From positions 1 through 64,000 of the forward strand of contig NZ_AULF01000021.1 in NCBI RefSeq assembly GCF_000425145.1: DNA of 64,000 nucleotides, read 5' to 3'. Source of the DNA: Pedobacter glucosidilyticus DSM 23534 (GTDB taxonomy: Bacteria > Bacteroidota > Bacteroidia > Sphingobacteriales > Sphingobacteriaceae). The position numbers and the translations under genes are program-made. Below are positions 1-8,349 of this stretch, one piece after another. The notes under the pieces are model-generated. The model saw only the letters and a program-made list of their open reading frames with translations. It did no database searches and was not told the DNA's origin. The number at the start of each line of letters is the position of its first letter. Position 1 is the stretch's first letter.

Positions 1-450
1 GTTCTTTTCCTGTACCGTGGTGTCTATACTCACGGTATCATCATGACCGTCTTTGCCGTTAACCCTGATGCTTTCCTGCAAAATCAGTTCTACTCCTTTT
101 TCCCCAATACGATGTCTAAAATGAACCAGCTCTGAGGCCTCACAGGGGGCACCACATACAAAAGTAGATTCTCCACAAAAGTATTGGTAATAATTGTTCT
201 CGCTCCATTGCTCTACAACGCTTTCATCTGATACGTTACGGATATGTTTCAACATCAGTAAACCCACCATTAAACGTATGGGCTTGGCCGGACGGCCGTT
301 ATCCTTACAATAGAGTGGGGCAAAGGCCTTTTCAAAAACACTCCAATCTATCCTGTTGGCAAGTAAAAATAAGGGATGGTGGCGGTTTAGGGTGTGCTCA
401 AAAGTGAAAAATAGGCTGGTTTGATTCTCTGGTTTTTTATTGGGAAGCAT
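1..450 (-). CDS. IS5-type transposase, N-terminal part (cut by window edge)
   Basis: The minus strand is open from an ATG at 450 to the window edge, giving 150 codons without a stop. The protein begins MLPNKKPENQ. It continues with a segment containing NGRPAKPIRLMVGLLMLKH and SVVEQWSENNYYQYFCGE, the pattern I know from the N-terminal domain (DUF772/PF05598) of IS5- and IS1182-type transposases. The visible part ends at SIDTTVQEKN, just at the first predicted DDE aspartate region, so the catalytic domain lies outside the window. The element therefore ends somewhere between 451 and about 600; I could not fix the terminal inverted repeat with one end only. It is not possible to say whether the transposase is intact. 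Confidence 0.8.
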   Translation of the reverse strand, partial: MLPNKKPENQTSLFFTFEHTLNRHHPLFLLANRIDWSVFEKAFAPLYCKDNGRPAKPIRLMVGLLMLKHIRNVSDESVVEQWSENNYYQYFCGESTFVCGAPCEASELVHFRHRIGEKGVELILQESIRVNGKDGHDDTVSIDTTVQEKN

Positions 451-621
451 CTTAAATATTTGCAAGTTTTACGATATAAATATAACAAATCTTGCAATTA
501 TTTCACAATAAAATTATACGCAAAGTGTTGATAATCATAATTTTATATACTTCTTAAGACTCGACTAAATAATACTCCTAAAAGCAAGCAATTTTAAGAC
601 TTTGGCATCATACAAAAATTC

Positions 622-655
622 AAAAGCCATCTGCTAAAATTAACAGATGGCTTTT
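622..655 (-). terminator. Rho-independent terminator downstream of carB
   Basis: A perfect 12-bp stem, AAAAGCCATCTG with CAGATGGCTTTT, closes a 10-nt loop 23 bp beyond the carB stop. In the minus direction it is followed by a short T run. The A and T flanks are symmetric, so it could also stop transcription coming from the left. Confidence 0.8.
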
Positions 656-677
656 GCTTTGATGATTTTATCTCTTG

Positions 678-3494
678 CTATTTAGATAAATACATTGATT
701 TCTCTTTGTATAACTGAATAAAATATGGGTCTTCTAAAGATTTGATGAAACGGATAGCTTCTCCGGTTGATTTCATCTCAGGACCTAATTCTTTCTGAAT
801 TTCAGGGAATTTATGGTGAGAGAAAACGGGTTCTTTAATAGCATAACCTTCTAATTTTCTTTCTATTTTAAAGTCTTTTAACTTCTTAGTACCCAACATT
901 ACTTTAGTTGCGATATTGATATAAGGCACATCATAAGCTTTAGCAATAAAAGGAACCGTTCTTGATGCTCTTGGGTTTGCCTCTATCACATAAACATCCT
1001 CGTTTTTAATAGCAAACTGGATATTCATTAAACCTCTAATATCTAAAGCTCTAGCAAGTTTTTCTGTATACTCTTCCATTTTGCCAATAACTGCATCAGA
1101 TAAATTAAACGGAGGTAAAACCGAGAATGAATCTCCGGAGTGAATACCCGCAGGCTCAATATGCTCCATTAAACCAATGATATGTACATCCTCGCCATCA
1201 AAAATAGAATCTGATTCTGCTTCTTCTGCTCTGTCTAAGAAATGATCAATTAAAACCCTGTTTCCTGGTAAATCTCCAAGTAATTTTACAACAGCTTTTT
1301 CTAAATCTTCATCGTTGATAACGATGCTCATACCTTGACCACCTAATACATAAGACGGACGAACCAATACCGGGTAACCTACTTCATTAGCTACTTTTAT
1401 AGCTTCTTCAGCATCTTCTGCTACGCCGTATCGTGGATAAGGGATGTCTAATTCTCTCAATAAATCAGAGAAACGACCACGGTCTTCGGCAATGTCCATA
1501 TTATTGTAAGAAGTACCTATAATTTTGATGCCTTTTTCGTGTAACTTCTCAGCCATTTTTAAGGCTGTTTGGCCACCAAGCTGTACAATTACACCTTCTG
1601 GTTGTTCTAAATCAATAATTTCTCTTACATGCTCCCAAAAAACAGGCTCGAAGTACAATTTATCTGCCATGTTAAAATCTGTAGATACTGTTTCTGGGTT
1701 ACAGTTTACCATAATAGCTTCATATCCTTCTTGGCCAGCAGCAATTAAGCCGTGTACGCAAGAATAATCAAACTCTATACCTTGGCCTATACGGTTTGGA
1801 CCAGAACCTAAAACAATGATTTTCTTTTTGTCTGATGGACGAGATTCATTTTCGCCCTCGTAAGTAGAGTAGTAGTATGGCGTTTGTGCCGGAAACTCTG
1901 CCGCACAAGTATCCACCATTTTATAAACTCGGTTTAAACCTAGTTCTTTTCTTCTATCGTAAACCTCATCTTCTGTTACGTTACCTAAAATCCAAGCAAT
2001 TTGAACATCAGAGAAGCCTTTTTGCTTCACCGTAAGGAAAATATCTTTAGGGATGTTGTTTAAGTTGTATCGTTTAAGTTCTTGCTCTAAGGTTACCAAT
2101 TCTTGTATTTGGTTTAAGAACCACTTATCTATTTTGGTAACTTTTCTTACTGATTCTATCGGCACACCCATTCTTAAAGCATCTTTGATAGCAAATAATC
2201 TATCCCAACTTGGATGCTCTAGCTTATGCATGATGTCTTCGATGTTGCGGTTTTGTCTGCCATCGGCACCTAAACCTGCTCTGCCTATCTCTAAAGACTG
2301 ACAAGCTTTTTGTAATGCTTCAATAAAAGAACGACCGATAGCCATTACCTCACCTACAGATTTCATCTGTAAACCAAGCTCGGTATTAGCACCTTTAAAT
2401 TTATCGAAATTCCAACGTGGAACCTTAACAATTACATAATCTATCGTAGGCTCAAAATAAGCCGAAGTTGTTTTAGTGATTTGATTTTCTAGCTCGTCTA
2501 GGTTATAACCGATAGCCAATTTAGCAGCAATTTTCGCAATTGGGTAACCAGTAGCTTTAGACGCTAAAGCTGATGAACGAGAAACACGTGGGTTAATTTC
2601 AATAGCGATAATTTCATCGTTTACTGGATTTACAGAGAACTGTACATTACAACCACCTGCAAAATTACCAATAGCCCTCATCATTTTGATGGCTTGGTTA
2701 CGCATATCTTGGTAGCAACGGTCAGAAAGTGTCATCGCAGGAGCTACTGTAATAGAATCTCCGGTATGGATCCCCATAGGGTCGAAGTTTTCTATAGAAC
2801 AGATGATGATAACGTTATCTTTATTATCTCTTAATAGCTCTAATTCATACTCTTTCCAGCCTAATACAGCTTGCTCTACCAAAACCTCATGCGTAGGCGA
2901 AGCTTGTAAACCGTGAGAAAGCGCTGCATCAAAATCTTCTTTTTTATGTACGAAACCCCCTCCGTAACCTCCTAAAGTATAAGAAGGACGAATTACCAAC
3001 GGGAAGCCAATTTCTTGAGCTGCTTCTTTACCTTCTAAAAAAGAGTTTGCGATTTTAGATTTTGCAACCCCAATGCCAATATCAACCATCAATTGTCTAA
3101 AGGCTTCGCGGTTTTCTGTTTTCTCAATGGCAGCGGTATCAACACCAACAATTCTTACATTATATTTTTCCCAAATACCACGCTCTTCTGCCTCGATAGC
3201 CAAGTTAAGCGCAGTTTGACCACCCATAGTAGGTAAAACCGCATCAATTTTACGTTCTTGTAAAATCTCTTCTATAGAAGCTACAGTTAAAGGTTTTAAA
3301 TAAACATGGTCTGCAATAACCTTATCCGTCATGATAGTTGCCGGATTTGAGTTGATGATGGAAACCTCAATACCTTCGTCTTTTAAAGATAAAGCGGCTT
3401 GTGAACCAGCATAATCAAATTCGCAAGCTTGACCGATAATAATAGGACCAGATCCGATGATCAGGATGGATTTAATGGAAGTATCTTTTGGCAT
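678..3494 (-). CDS. carB: Carbamoyl-phosphate synthase large subunit, without the MGS domain
   Basis: CarB makes carbamoyl phosphate from bicarbonate, ammonia supplied by CarA, and two ATP, feeding arginine and pyrimidine synthesis in the cytoplasm. The 938 residues show the two homologous halves of the family. The first starts with SIKSILIIGSGPIIIGQACE and has ATP-grasp motifs VIRPSYTLGGYGGG and AIEINPRVSRSSALASKATG. The second starts near residue 560 with IIVLGSGPNRIGQGIEFDY and has VRPSYVLGGQGMSIV and VIEANPRASRTVPF. The family length is about 1070 in E. coli. This protein stops at YKEKSMYLSK, where the C-terminal allosteric MGS-like domain would begin, so UMP/ornithine control of that type is absent. 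From memory the short form is usual in Bacteroidota. No carA is present in the window. Confidence 0.97.
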   Translation of the reverse strand: MPKDTSIKSILIIGSGPIIIGQACEFDYAGSQAALSLKDEGIEVSIINSNPATIMTDKVIADHVYLKPLTVASIEEILQERKIDAVLPTMGGQTALNLAIEAEERGIWEKYNVRIVGVDTAAIEKTENREAFRQLMVDIGIGVAKSKIANSFLEGKEAAQEIGFPLVIRPSYTLGGYGGGFVHKKEDFDAALSHGLQASPTHEVLVEQAVLGWKEYELELLRDNKDNVIIICSIENFDPMGIHTGDSITVAPAMTLSDRCYQDMRNQAIKMMRAIGNFAGGCNVQFSVNPVNDEIIAIEINPRVSRSSALASKATGYPIAKIAAKLAIGYNLDELENQITKTTSAYFEPTIDYVIVKVPRWNFDKFKGANTELGLQMKSVGEVMAIGRSFIEALQKACQSLEIGRAGLGADGRQNRNIEDIMHKLEHPSWDRLFAIKDALRMGVPIESVRKVTKIDKWFLNQIQELVTLEQELKRYNLNNIPKDIFLTVKQKGFSDVQIAWILGNVTEDEVYDRRKELGLNRVYKMVDTCAAEFPAQTPYYYSTYEGENESRPSDKKKIIVLGSGPNRIGQGIEFDYSCVHGLIAAGQEGYEAIMVNCNPETVSTDFNMADKLYFEPVFWEHVREIIDLEQPEGVIVQLGGQTALKMAEKLHEKGIKIIGTSYNNMDIAEDRGRFSDLLRELDIPYPRYGVAEDAEEAIKVANEVGYPVLVRPSYVLGGQGMSIVINDEDLEKAVVKLLGDLPGNRVLIDHFLDRAEEAESDSIFDGEDVHIIGLMEHIEPAGIHSGDSFSVLPPFNLSDAVIGKMEEYTEKLARALDIRGLMNIQFAIKNEDVYVIEANPRASRTVPFIAKAYDVPYINIATKVMLGTKKLKDFKIERKLEGYAIKEPVFSHHKFPEIQKELGPEMKSTGEAIRFIKSLEDPYFIQLYKEKSMYLSK

Positions 3495-3511
3495 GTGCGT
3501 AAATTATTTGT

Positions 3512-3568
3512 GGGTTTTCTTACGCGATAAAAAGAAAAACCCGACTTGTTTGTCGGGATGCAAAGATA
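3512..3568 (-). promoter_or_regulatory. carB promoter element and possible attenuator-like leader
   Basis: On the minus strand TATCTTTG (3568-3561) matches the Bacteroidota -7 consensus TAnnTTTG, 67 bp before the carB ATG; no clear -33 TTG is seen. The leader then contains hairpin CCCGAC/GTCGGG (3557-3540) followed by a T-rich run. Further on, GAAAACCC (3519-3512) is complementary to GGGTTTTTC of that hairpin's 3' arm and run (3542-3534), so the two structures exclude each other. This resembles an attenuator, but pairing is read by eye and no ligand is implied. The same hairpin may simply end the upstream gene. Confidence 0.4.
3531..3557 (-). terminator. Hairpin with U-run after the TonB/MORN gene cluster
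   Basis: CCCGAC (3557-3552 on the minus strand), a 6-nt loop and GTCGGG (3545-3540) are followed by TTTTTCTTTTT. It lies 66 bp beyond the stop of the gene ending at 3623 and is a good intrinsic terminator. The possible dual role in the carB leader is described separately. Confidence 0.65.
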
Positions 3569-3622
3569 GAAAAATTGTGCTTATTGAGATATCTTTTTTT
3601 TTAATTTATCACGAAGCTTAAA

Positions 3623-4579
3623 TTATCTCAAATTAAATATTACAGGAAGAGTGTAAGATGATTTTACTGGAACTCCTCTTGTTGTGGCTGGTTCCCAATT
3701 AGCCGATTTTTGTAAAACTCGTATCGCTTCTCTGGTTAAAGTCTCCGATGGAGACTTTATCACCTTAAAACTATTAAGGCTACCATCTGCTTCAACTACA
3801 AAATTCACAATTACTCTGCCCGTTACTTTGGCAATCCTATCCTCTGGAGGGTAACTTATATTATTTCTTAAAAATTCAAATAAAGCTTTCTGACCACCTT
3901 TAAATGTAGCCAAAGTTTCCCTAACGGTATACTTACCAGTTTTTCCATTTATTAATTTATATGTACCAGATTGTAATACACCCTTTGAAAAAACTTCTTC
4001 ATAATCAATCTGCGTTTTTAAATCTTGCAATACCCATAACCCATCTTTATAACCACCTTTATAAGGACCTTTACTTACCCAATTTTCACTTCTAGTTTCT
4101 ACTACTCCGTTACCTTCACCATCTAAGAACTTTCTACCTGTAGAATCTCCCATTTGTAAAAGTTTATAATTGGTTTCTGCCATGTTGTACCTATCTAATG
4201 GTACTTCAAAATAACGATACGATTTTAGCTCTCCGTTTCTGAAATATTCATAAGCAGGGCCAACTAATTTGTTTTCTGCGTAGACTTTAACAGCCTCCTT
4301 TTTCCCATCATCGTAATAAGTAGTAACCTCTCCTTCTAACATAGCTGACTTCGTGGAAGAAGTTCTTCCCGTTCTTTTCAGTGTACCACTTTTATAGTAC
4401 TCAACCAGTTTATGATAAGTTTCTCCAGAATCTGGAGAGCTTATAGTTCTGATATAATCTGCACTATCTTTTTCTTGAACTTGCTTACCGTTTTTCTTGA
4501 AATAGTAGGTGTTATGTTTTTCTTGGGCTTGTGTTAGTTCTACTATTGAAAGTAGAATAATGGTTAGTAATAGTTTCAT
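3623..4579 (-). CDS. Secreted MORN/YwqK-like repeat protein with TonB C-terminal domain, copy 1
   Basis: A 318-residue protein with a signal peptide (residues 1-18, cut before QEKHNTYYF). Residues 60-190 carry repeats such as EYYKSGTLKRTG, YYDDGKKEA and YEYFRNGELKSY, the YxNG pattern of MORN/YwqK-like proteins, then a GGYKDGLW motif. Residues about 220-318 form a TonB_C fold: FLRNNISYPPEDRI, GRVIVNFVVEADGSL, and the closing SYTLPVIFNL. There is no membrane anchor or proline-rich linker, so it is not a classical TonB; a periplasmic role is inferred. It is the most downstream of five tandem paralogues, 11 bp after the next copy. Its function is unknown. Confidence 0.85.
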   Translation of the reverse strand: MKLLLTIILLSIVELTQAQEKHNTYYFKKNGKQVQEKDSADYIRTISSPDSGETYHKLVEYYKSGTLKRTGRTSSTKSAMLEGEVTTYYDDGKKEAVKVYAENKLVGPAYEYFRNGELKSYRYFEVPLDRYNMAETNYKLLQMGDSTGRKFLDGEGNGVVETRSENWVSKGPYKGGYKDGLWVLQDLKTQIDYEEVFSKGVLQSGTYKLINGKTGKYTVRETLATFKGGQKALFEFLRNNISYPPEDRIAKVTGRVIVNFVVEADGSLNSFKVIKSPSETLTREAIRVLQKSANWEPATTRGVPVKSSYTLPVIFNLR

Positions 4580-4590
4580 AAAAGAATCAC

Positions 4591-5547
4591 TTAAAGTTTA
4601 AATACGATTGGCAGACTATAATTTACGCGTACAGCCTTACCTCTATTTTCTCCTGGAGTCCAGTTTGGAGAGTCAGTCATAACACGTAGTGCTTCATTTG
4701 CCAGCTCATCATCTGGCGATCTCATGACCCTTAGGTTGGTTAAACTACCATCTTTTTCTACTGTAAAATTCAAAATTACCCTACCCTGTATTTTATTGGC
4801 TCTAGCAATTGAAGGGTAAACTAGCCTTCTAGAAAGATATTCACTAAATTTATTGCCTCCACCTCTAAATTGAGGTAATTTAAATTTCTCCTTGTAATTG
4901 ATGATTTTTCCATCCTCATCTATTCTTTTCCCACTTATGAATTTACCATGATCATAAAATTCCTCAAAAGAAGTATTAGTTTTAAAATCTCGTTCTTTCC
5001 AAAGACCATTTTTATACCCATTTACATAAAATCCTTCTTCCTGATAATCTGCTGTTTTTAAATCTACTTTACCATTGCCTTCATTATCCAAAAATTTCTT
5101 GCCTAAAACATCATTAACTTCAAGCACTCTAAAATTAGTATCGATATAAGACTTCTCCATATCAGTAGGTTTATCAAAAACTTTAACTAGCTTAATTTGA
5201 CCATTTTCATAAAACTCTTTTTGTTCGCCTAAAAGTTTTCCACTGCTGTAAGACTGTTCTTTCTCTTTGATACCATTTTCATTGTAAACAGTAATAATAC
5301 CTTCTAATTTTATGCTTATAACAGATGAGGTTTTACCACTTCTTTTTGGTTTTCCATTTTTATAAAACTCTTCCAGCTTAAATAATTTTTCATTACCAGT
5401 AATTGCGCTTATAGTTCTGATATAATCTGCGCTATCTTTCTCTTGAACTTCTTTACCGTTTTTATTGAAATAGTAGGTGTTTTGTTTTTCTTGAGCATAG
5501 GTGCTACCTGCTATTAGCATAAGCAGTAGCATCATCAGATTCTTCAT
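4591..5547 (-). CDS. Secreted MORN/YwqK-like repeat protein with TonB C-terminal domain, copy 2
   Basis: 318 residues with signal peptide MKNLMMLLLMLIAGSTYA. YwqK-like repeats include EFYKNGKPKRSG, VYNENGIKEKEQ and EFYENGQIKLVK; the second half has YVNGYKNGLWKERDFK. The TonB_C domain occupies residues about 225-318 (YPSIARANKIQGRVILNFTV, ending SLPIVFKL). The first 45 residues are nearly identical to copy 3, while the middle and C-terminal parts differ. The spacing of 11 bp to copy 1 suggests co-transcription. No partner or ligand can be read from the sequence. Confidence 0.85.
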   Translation of the reverse strand: MKNLMMLLLMLIAGSTYAQEKQNTYYFNKNGKEVQEKDSADYIRTISAITGNEKLFKLEEFYKNGKPKRSGKTSSVISIKLEGIITVYNENGIKEKEQSYSSGKLLGEQKEFYENGQIKLVKVFDKPTDMEKSYIDTNFRVLEVNDVLGKKFLDNEGNGKVDLKTADYQEEGFYVNGYKNGLWKERDFKTNTSFEEFYDHGKFISGKRIDEDGKIINYKEKFKLPQFRGGGNKFSEYLSRRLVYPSIARANKIQGRVILNFTVEKDGSLTNLRVMRSPDDELANEALRVMTDSPNWTPGENRGKAVRVNYSLPIVFKL

Positions 5548-5665
5548 GGTGTTATAGGTTTTATTTTTTATGGTTTTAGGTAAACATTTGTTTAAATATA
5601 GTACAATTTAAAAATTCGCATCAAGTTGACTAAACAATTACCTAGAAAAAGCAATTTTATTAATA

Positions 5666-6622
5666 TCATCTCAAATTAAATAGAATTGGAAGAGTGTAAG
5701 ATGACTTTATTGGAATTCCTCTTTGCAGAGCTGGTTCCCAATTTGGCGACTGCTGTAAAACACGTATTGCTTCTTTTGTTAAAGTCTCAGAAGGAGACTT
5801 TAATACCTTAAAACTATTAAGGCTTCCATCTGCTTCTACTATAAAACTAATTTGAACACTGCCCGTTATTTTTGCTAATTTATCCTCAGTTGGATATCTT
5901 AAATTACCTTTTAAAAATTCAAATAAAGTTTGCTCTCCGTTTTTAAATTTAGCTAAAGTTTGTTTAACAGTATAAACTCCTGTTTTACCATCCGTCAACT
6001 TATAAGTACCAGATTGCAAAACACCTTTAGCATAAATCTCTTCATAAACAATCTGCGTTTTTAAATCTTGCATTTGCCACAAACCATCTTTATAGCCATC
6101 TTTATAAAGGCCTTTTTCTGCCCAGGTTTCACTTCTACTTTCTACCACCCCGTTACCTTCACCATCTAAGAACTTTCTACCTGTAGAATCTCCTATTTGT
6201 AAGGTTTTATAATTTATTTCTACTTTGTTATACTTGGCAGAGGGCACATCATAATAACGATATGATTTTAACTCTTCATTTTTAAAATACTCATAAGCAG
6301 GACCAACTAATCTATTTCCTACATAGTTTTTTAAACTTGCTCTTTTCCCATTATCATAAAAAGTAGTAACTTCTCCTTCTAATTTTACTTCCTCCTTGGA
6401 GGAAGTTGTTCCAATTCTTTTAATAGCACCATTTTTATAATATTCTATCAATTTAAAGTAAGTTTTTCTAGATTCAGGAGAGCTTATAGTTCTGATATAA
6501 TCTGCACTATCTTTGTCTTGAACTTCTTTACCGTTTTTGTTGAAATAGTAGGTGTTTTGTTTTTCTTGAGCAGAGGTGCTACCTGCTATTAGCATAAGCA
6601 GTAGCATGATTACATTCTTCAT
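5666..6622 (-). CDS. Secreted MORN/YwqK-like repeat protein with TonB C-terminal domain, copy 3 (mosaic)
   Basis: 318 residues: signal peptide MKNVIMLLLMLIAGSTSA, YwqK-like repeats (EYYKNGAIKRIG, FYDNGKRASLKN, YEYFKNEELKSY) and a TonB_C domain ending SYTLPILFNLR. The N-terminal ~45 residues match copy 2 almost exactly, whereas from about residue 48 the protein follows copy 1 (shared stretches GPAYEYF, GDSTGRKFLDGEGNGVVE, EADGSLNSFKV and SPSETLT). This mosaic pattern points to recombination or gene conversion between neighbours. The 118-bp gap before copy 2 probably contains a separate promoter. The function is unknown. Confidence 0.85.
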   Translation of the reverse strand: MKNVIMLLLMLIAGSTSAQEKQNTYYFNKNGKEVQDKDSADYIRTISSPESRKTYFKLIEYYKNGAIKRIGTTSSKEEVKLEGEVTTFYDNGKRASLKNYVGNRLVGPAYEYFKNEELKSYRYYDVPSAKYNKVEINYKTLQIGDSTGRKFLDGEGNGVVESRSETWAEKGLYKDGYKDGLWQMQDLKTQIVYEEIYAKGVLQSGTYKLTDGKTGVYTVKQTLAKFKNGEQTLFEFLKGNLRYPTEDKLAKITGSVQISFIVEADGSLNSFKVLKSPSETLTKEAIRVLQQSPNWEPALQRGIPIKSSYTLPILFNLR

Positions 6623-6825
6623 GGTGTTATTGATTTTTATTATCTAAGGTTTTAGGTAAAATGTTTATTTAAATATAAATGCAATTTATCACTTAAAATT
6701 AAGCTGTATCAGCAGCCTTATAAGCTTTTTTGGCAAAAAACTTAAGCTCAAATAAACCATAATGATCTCTCGAATTGGCCAGAGAACAATATTTTTATAT
6801 CGTTCTATTTACTTAACTAAAACAA

Positions 6826-6900
6826 TTAATTATTTAAGCCAAATACAAAAGGGAGATTATCAGATGACTTTATTGGACTTCTTTTTAGCTGCTCAAACCG
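6826..6900 (-). pseudogene. Remnant of the C-terminus of a sixth TonB/MORN paralogue
   Basis: The minus strand reads EQLKRSPIKSSDNLPFVFGL and then stops at 6828-6826. It aligns with the last residues of copy 3 (RGIPIKSSYTLPILFNLR). An in-frame stop lies just upstream, so only the tail survives. It begins immediately after the stop of the lipoprotein gene at 6909, suggesting that gene replaced the body of an ancestral sixth copy. The DNA from 6848 to 6890 is visibly similar to 5692-5735. Confidence 0.65.
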
Positions 6901-6908
6901 AACTCACG

Positions 6909-7325
6909 TTAGTTAAAAATAAATACTAAGTAAGAATAACCACTTATCTCAGGCAATACAGAATAATATTTTAATTGTATTTTAGATTCTTCTGCCACCT
7001 TAAATTTTATATTATCTATAGTTAATTCTTTCGTGTCCCTGTTATAAAAGTAATCTACAATTTTAATAGCTTCCTCTCCCTCACATTTTATGGCGCCATG
7101 GTTAATGGTTAATTTTCCATTTGTTCCAAATTGATAAGTGTCATCCTGCTCGCAGTTTAAAAAAGGATGGTATTGCACATTCGTAGAAGGATTAGATGCC
7201 GTATTTGCATCTGTTAAAGATGGTTTCCATACTTTAGATGTTATGGTAACAGTAGAATTTTCACTCTTTTTGCAGCTTAAAAAGCTCAGGAAGAATATCA
7301 ATAAAAGAATGTTTTTGTTAAGCAT
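6909..7325 (-). CDS. Small lipoprotein of unknown function
   Basis: The open frame starts at 7361, but the ATG at 7325 gives a proper lipoprotein signal, MLNKNILLLIFFLSFLSCKK, so I chose it (138 residues). The mature part contains SKVWKPSLTDANT, a FGTNGKLTINHG segment and ends SGYSYLVFIFN. The length and the alternating beta-type pattern resemble small lipocalin-like lipoproteins of Bacteroidota, but I do not recognise a specific family. It interrupts the tandem TonB/MORN array and abuts the remnant of a lost copy, so it looks like a later arrival. Confidence 0.7.
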   Translation of the reverse strand: MLNKNILLLIFFLSFLSCKKSENSTVTITSKVWKPSLTDANTASNPSTNVQYHPFLNCEQDDTYQFGTNGKLTINHGAIKCEGEEAIKIVDYFYNRDTKELTIDNIKFKVAEESKIQLKYYSVLPEISGYSYLVFIFN

Positions 7326-7385
7326 AGTTATTATAGTTTGGTTAAAATTATCTTTTTTCACAAACGCTATCTGGAAGAAATAATA

Positions 7386-8348
7386 TTACCCTAATTTAAA
7401 TACAATAGGTATATTAAAACTAACTCTAACCGGTTTACCGCTTCTAATACCAGGCTTCCATTTTGGTGATACCATTAAAACCCTTAGTGCTTCTTTATCT
7501 ATGGAGGGAAAAACAGATTGAATAATTTTAAATTCAGTTAAAGTACCATCTTTTTCTACAATAAAATTCATAATTACCCGTCCTTGTTTTCCAGTATCTC
7601 TGGCATCTGCAGGGTAAACAAGGTTTCTTGATAAAAAATCACTAAATGCCTTAAATCCACCTACAAAATCAGGTACTGTATCAACATCAAAAAATAACTC
7701 TAAAGATTTTCCATCATTCTCTTTTCTAACTCTTTGCACCAGTTGTCCTGATCTATACTCTTCTTCTAATGTAAAGCTGTCTTGTCTATTAGAAGATTTC
7801 CAAATTCCATTTTTTAAACCGTTTAAATAATCTCCTTGTAGAGCAAATCCATCTCTATAAATAATATTAAAATGCCCTGTGCCTGTGCTATCTAAAAAGG
7901 AATTGCCTAAAGAATCAGCAAAATAAATAATCTTGCAATGAGATTCCTCCATGTGAAGTTTAACAGGCATTTTATAAATTGCTTTTTCATTTAACACCCC
8001 GTTAGGATAATAAACCTTAAACTCTCCATATTTAAAATTTTTCTGATAAAAACCCATTTCTTTTTTATTTCCATTAGGATAATAGTCTCTGCAATAACCT
8101 TCTAAAATAAGCTTAGGTTCAAAAGAACTTACGTAACCTAATCTTTTAACTTTACCGTTTTTATAATTTTCAATCAGTTCAAAAAATACCTGACCAGAGT
8201 CTGGTTCAGAAATAACTCTTATAAAATCTGCACTGTCTCTTTCTTTAACTAATTCTCCGTTATATTTAAGAAAATAAATATTTTGCCTTTTTTGTGCTGT
8301 TACATTTATGGTAATAAATAATAAAAATATTGTTGTTAATGATTTCAT
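7386..8348 (-). CDS. Secreted MORN/YwqK-like repeat protein with TonB C-terminal domain, copy 4
   Basis: The frame is open from 8402, but the ATG at 8348 begins a good signal peptide (MKSLTTIFLLFITINVTAQ) and avoids overlap with the gene ending at 8350, giving 320 residues. Repeats include NYKNGKVKRLG, YYPNGNKKEMG and YYPNGVLNEK, followed by DYLNGLKNGIW. The TonB_C domain contains YPADARDTGKQGRVIMNF and ends FNIPIVFKLG. It is closest to copy 5 (shared KRQNIYFLK, ERDSADFIR-like and GYC-DYYPNG segments), so copies 4-5 form one subfamily and 1-3 another. Confidence 0.85.
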   Translation of the reverse strand: MKSLTTIFLLFITINVTAQKRQNIYFLKYNGELVKERDSADFIRVISEPDSGQVFFELIENYKNGKVKRLGYVSSFEPKLILEGYCRDYYPNGNKKEMGFYQKNFKYGEFKVYYPNGVLNEKAIYKMPVKLHMEESHCKIIYFADSLGNSFLDSTGTGHFNIIYRDGFALQGDYLNGLKNGIWKSSNRQDSFTLEEEYRSGQLVQRVRKENDGKSLELFFDVDTVPDFVGGFKAFSDFLSRNLVYPADARDTGKQGRVIMNFIVEKDGTLTEFKIIQSVFPSIDKEALRVLMVSPKWKPGIRSGKPVRVSFNIPIVFKLG

Positions 8349-8349
8349 T

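Noticed and set aside
7138-7383. 81-codon plus frame opposite the small lipoprotein
   Set aside because: Shadow of a minus-strand gene with a clear lipobox.
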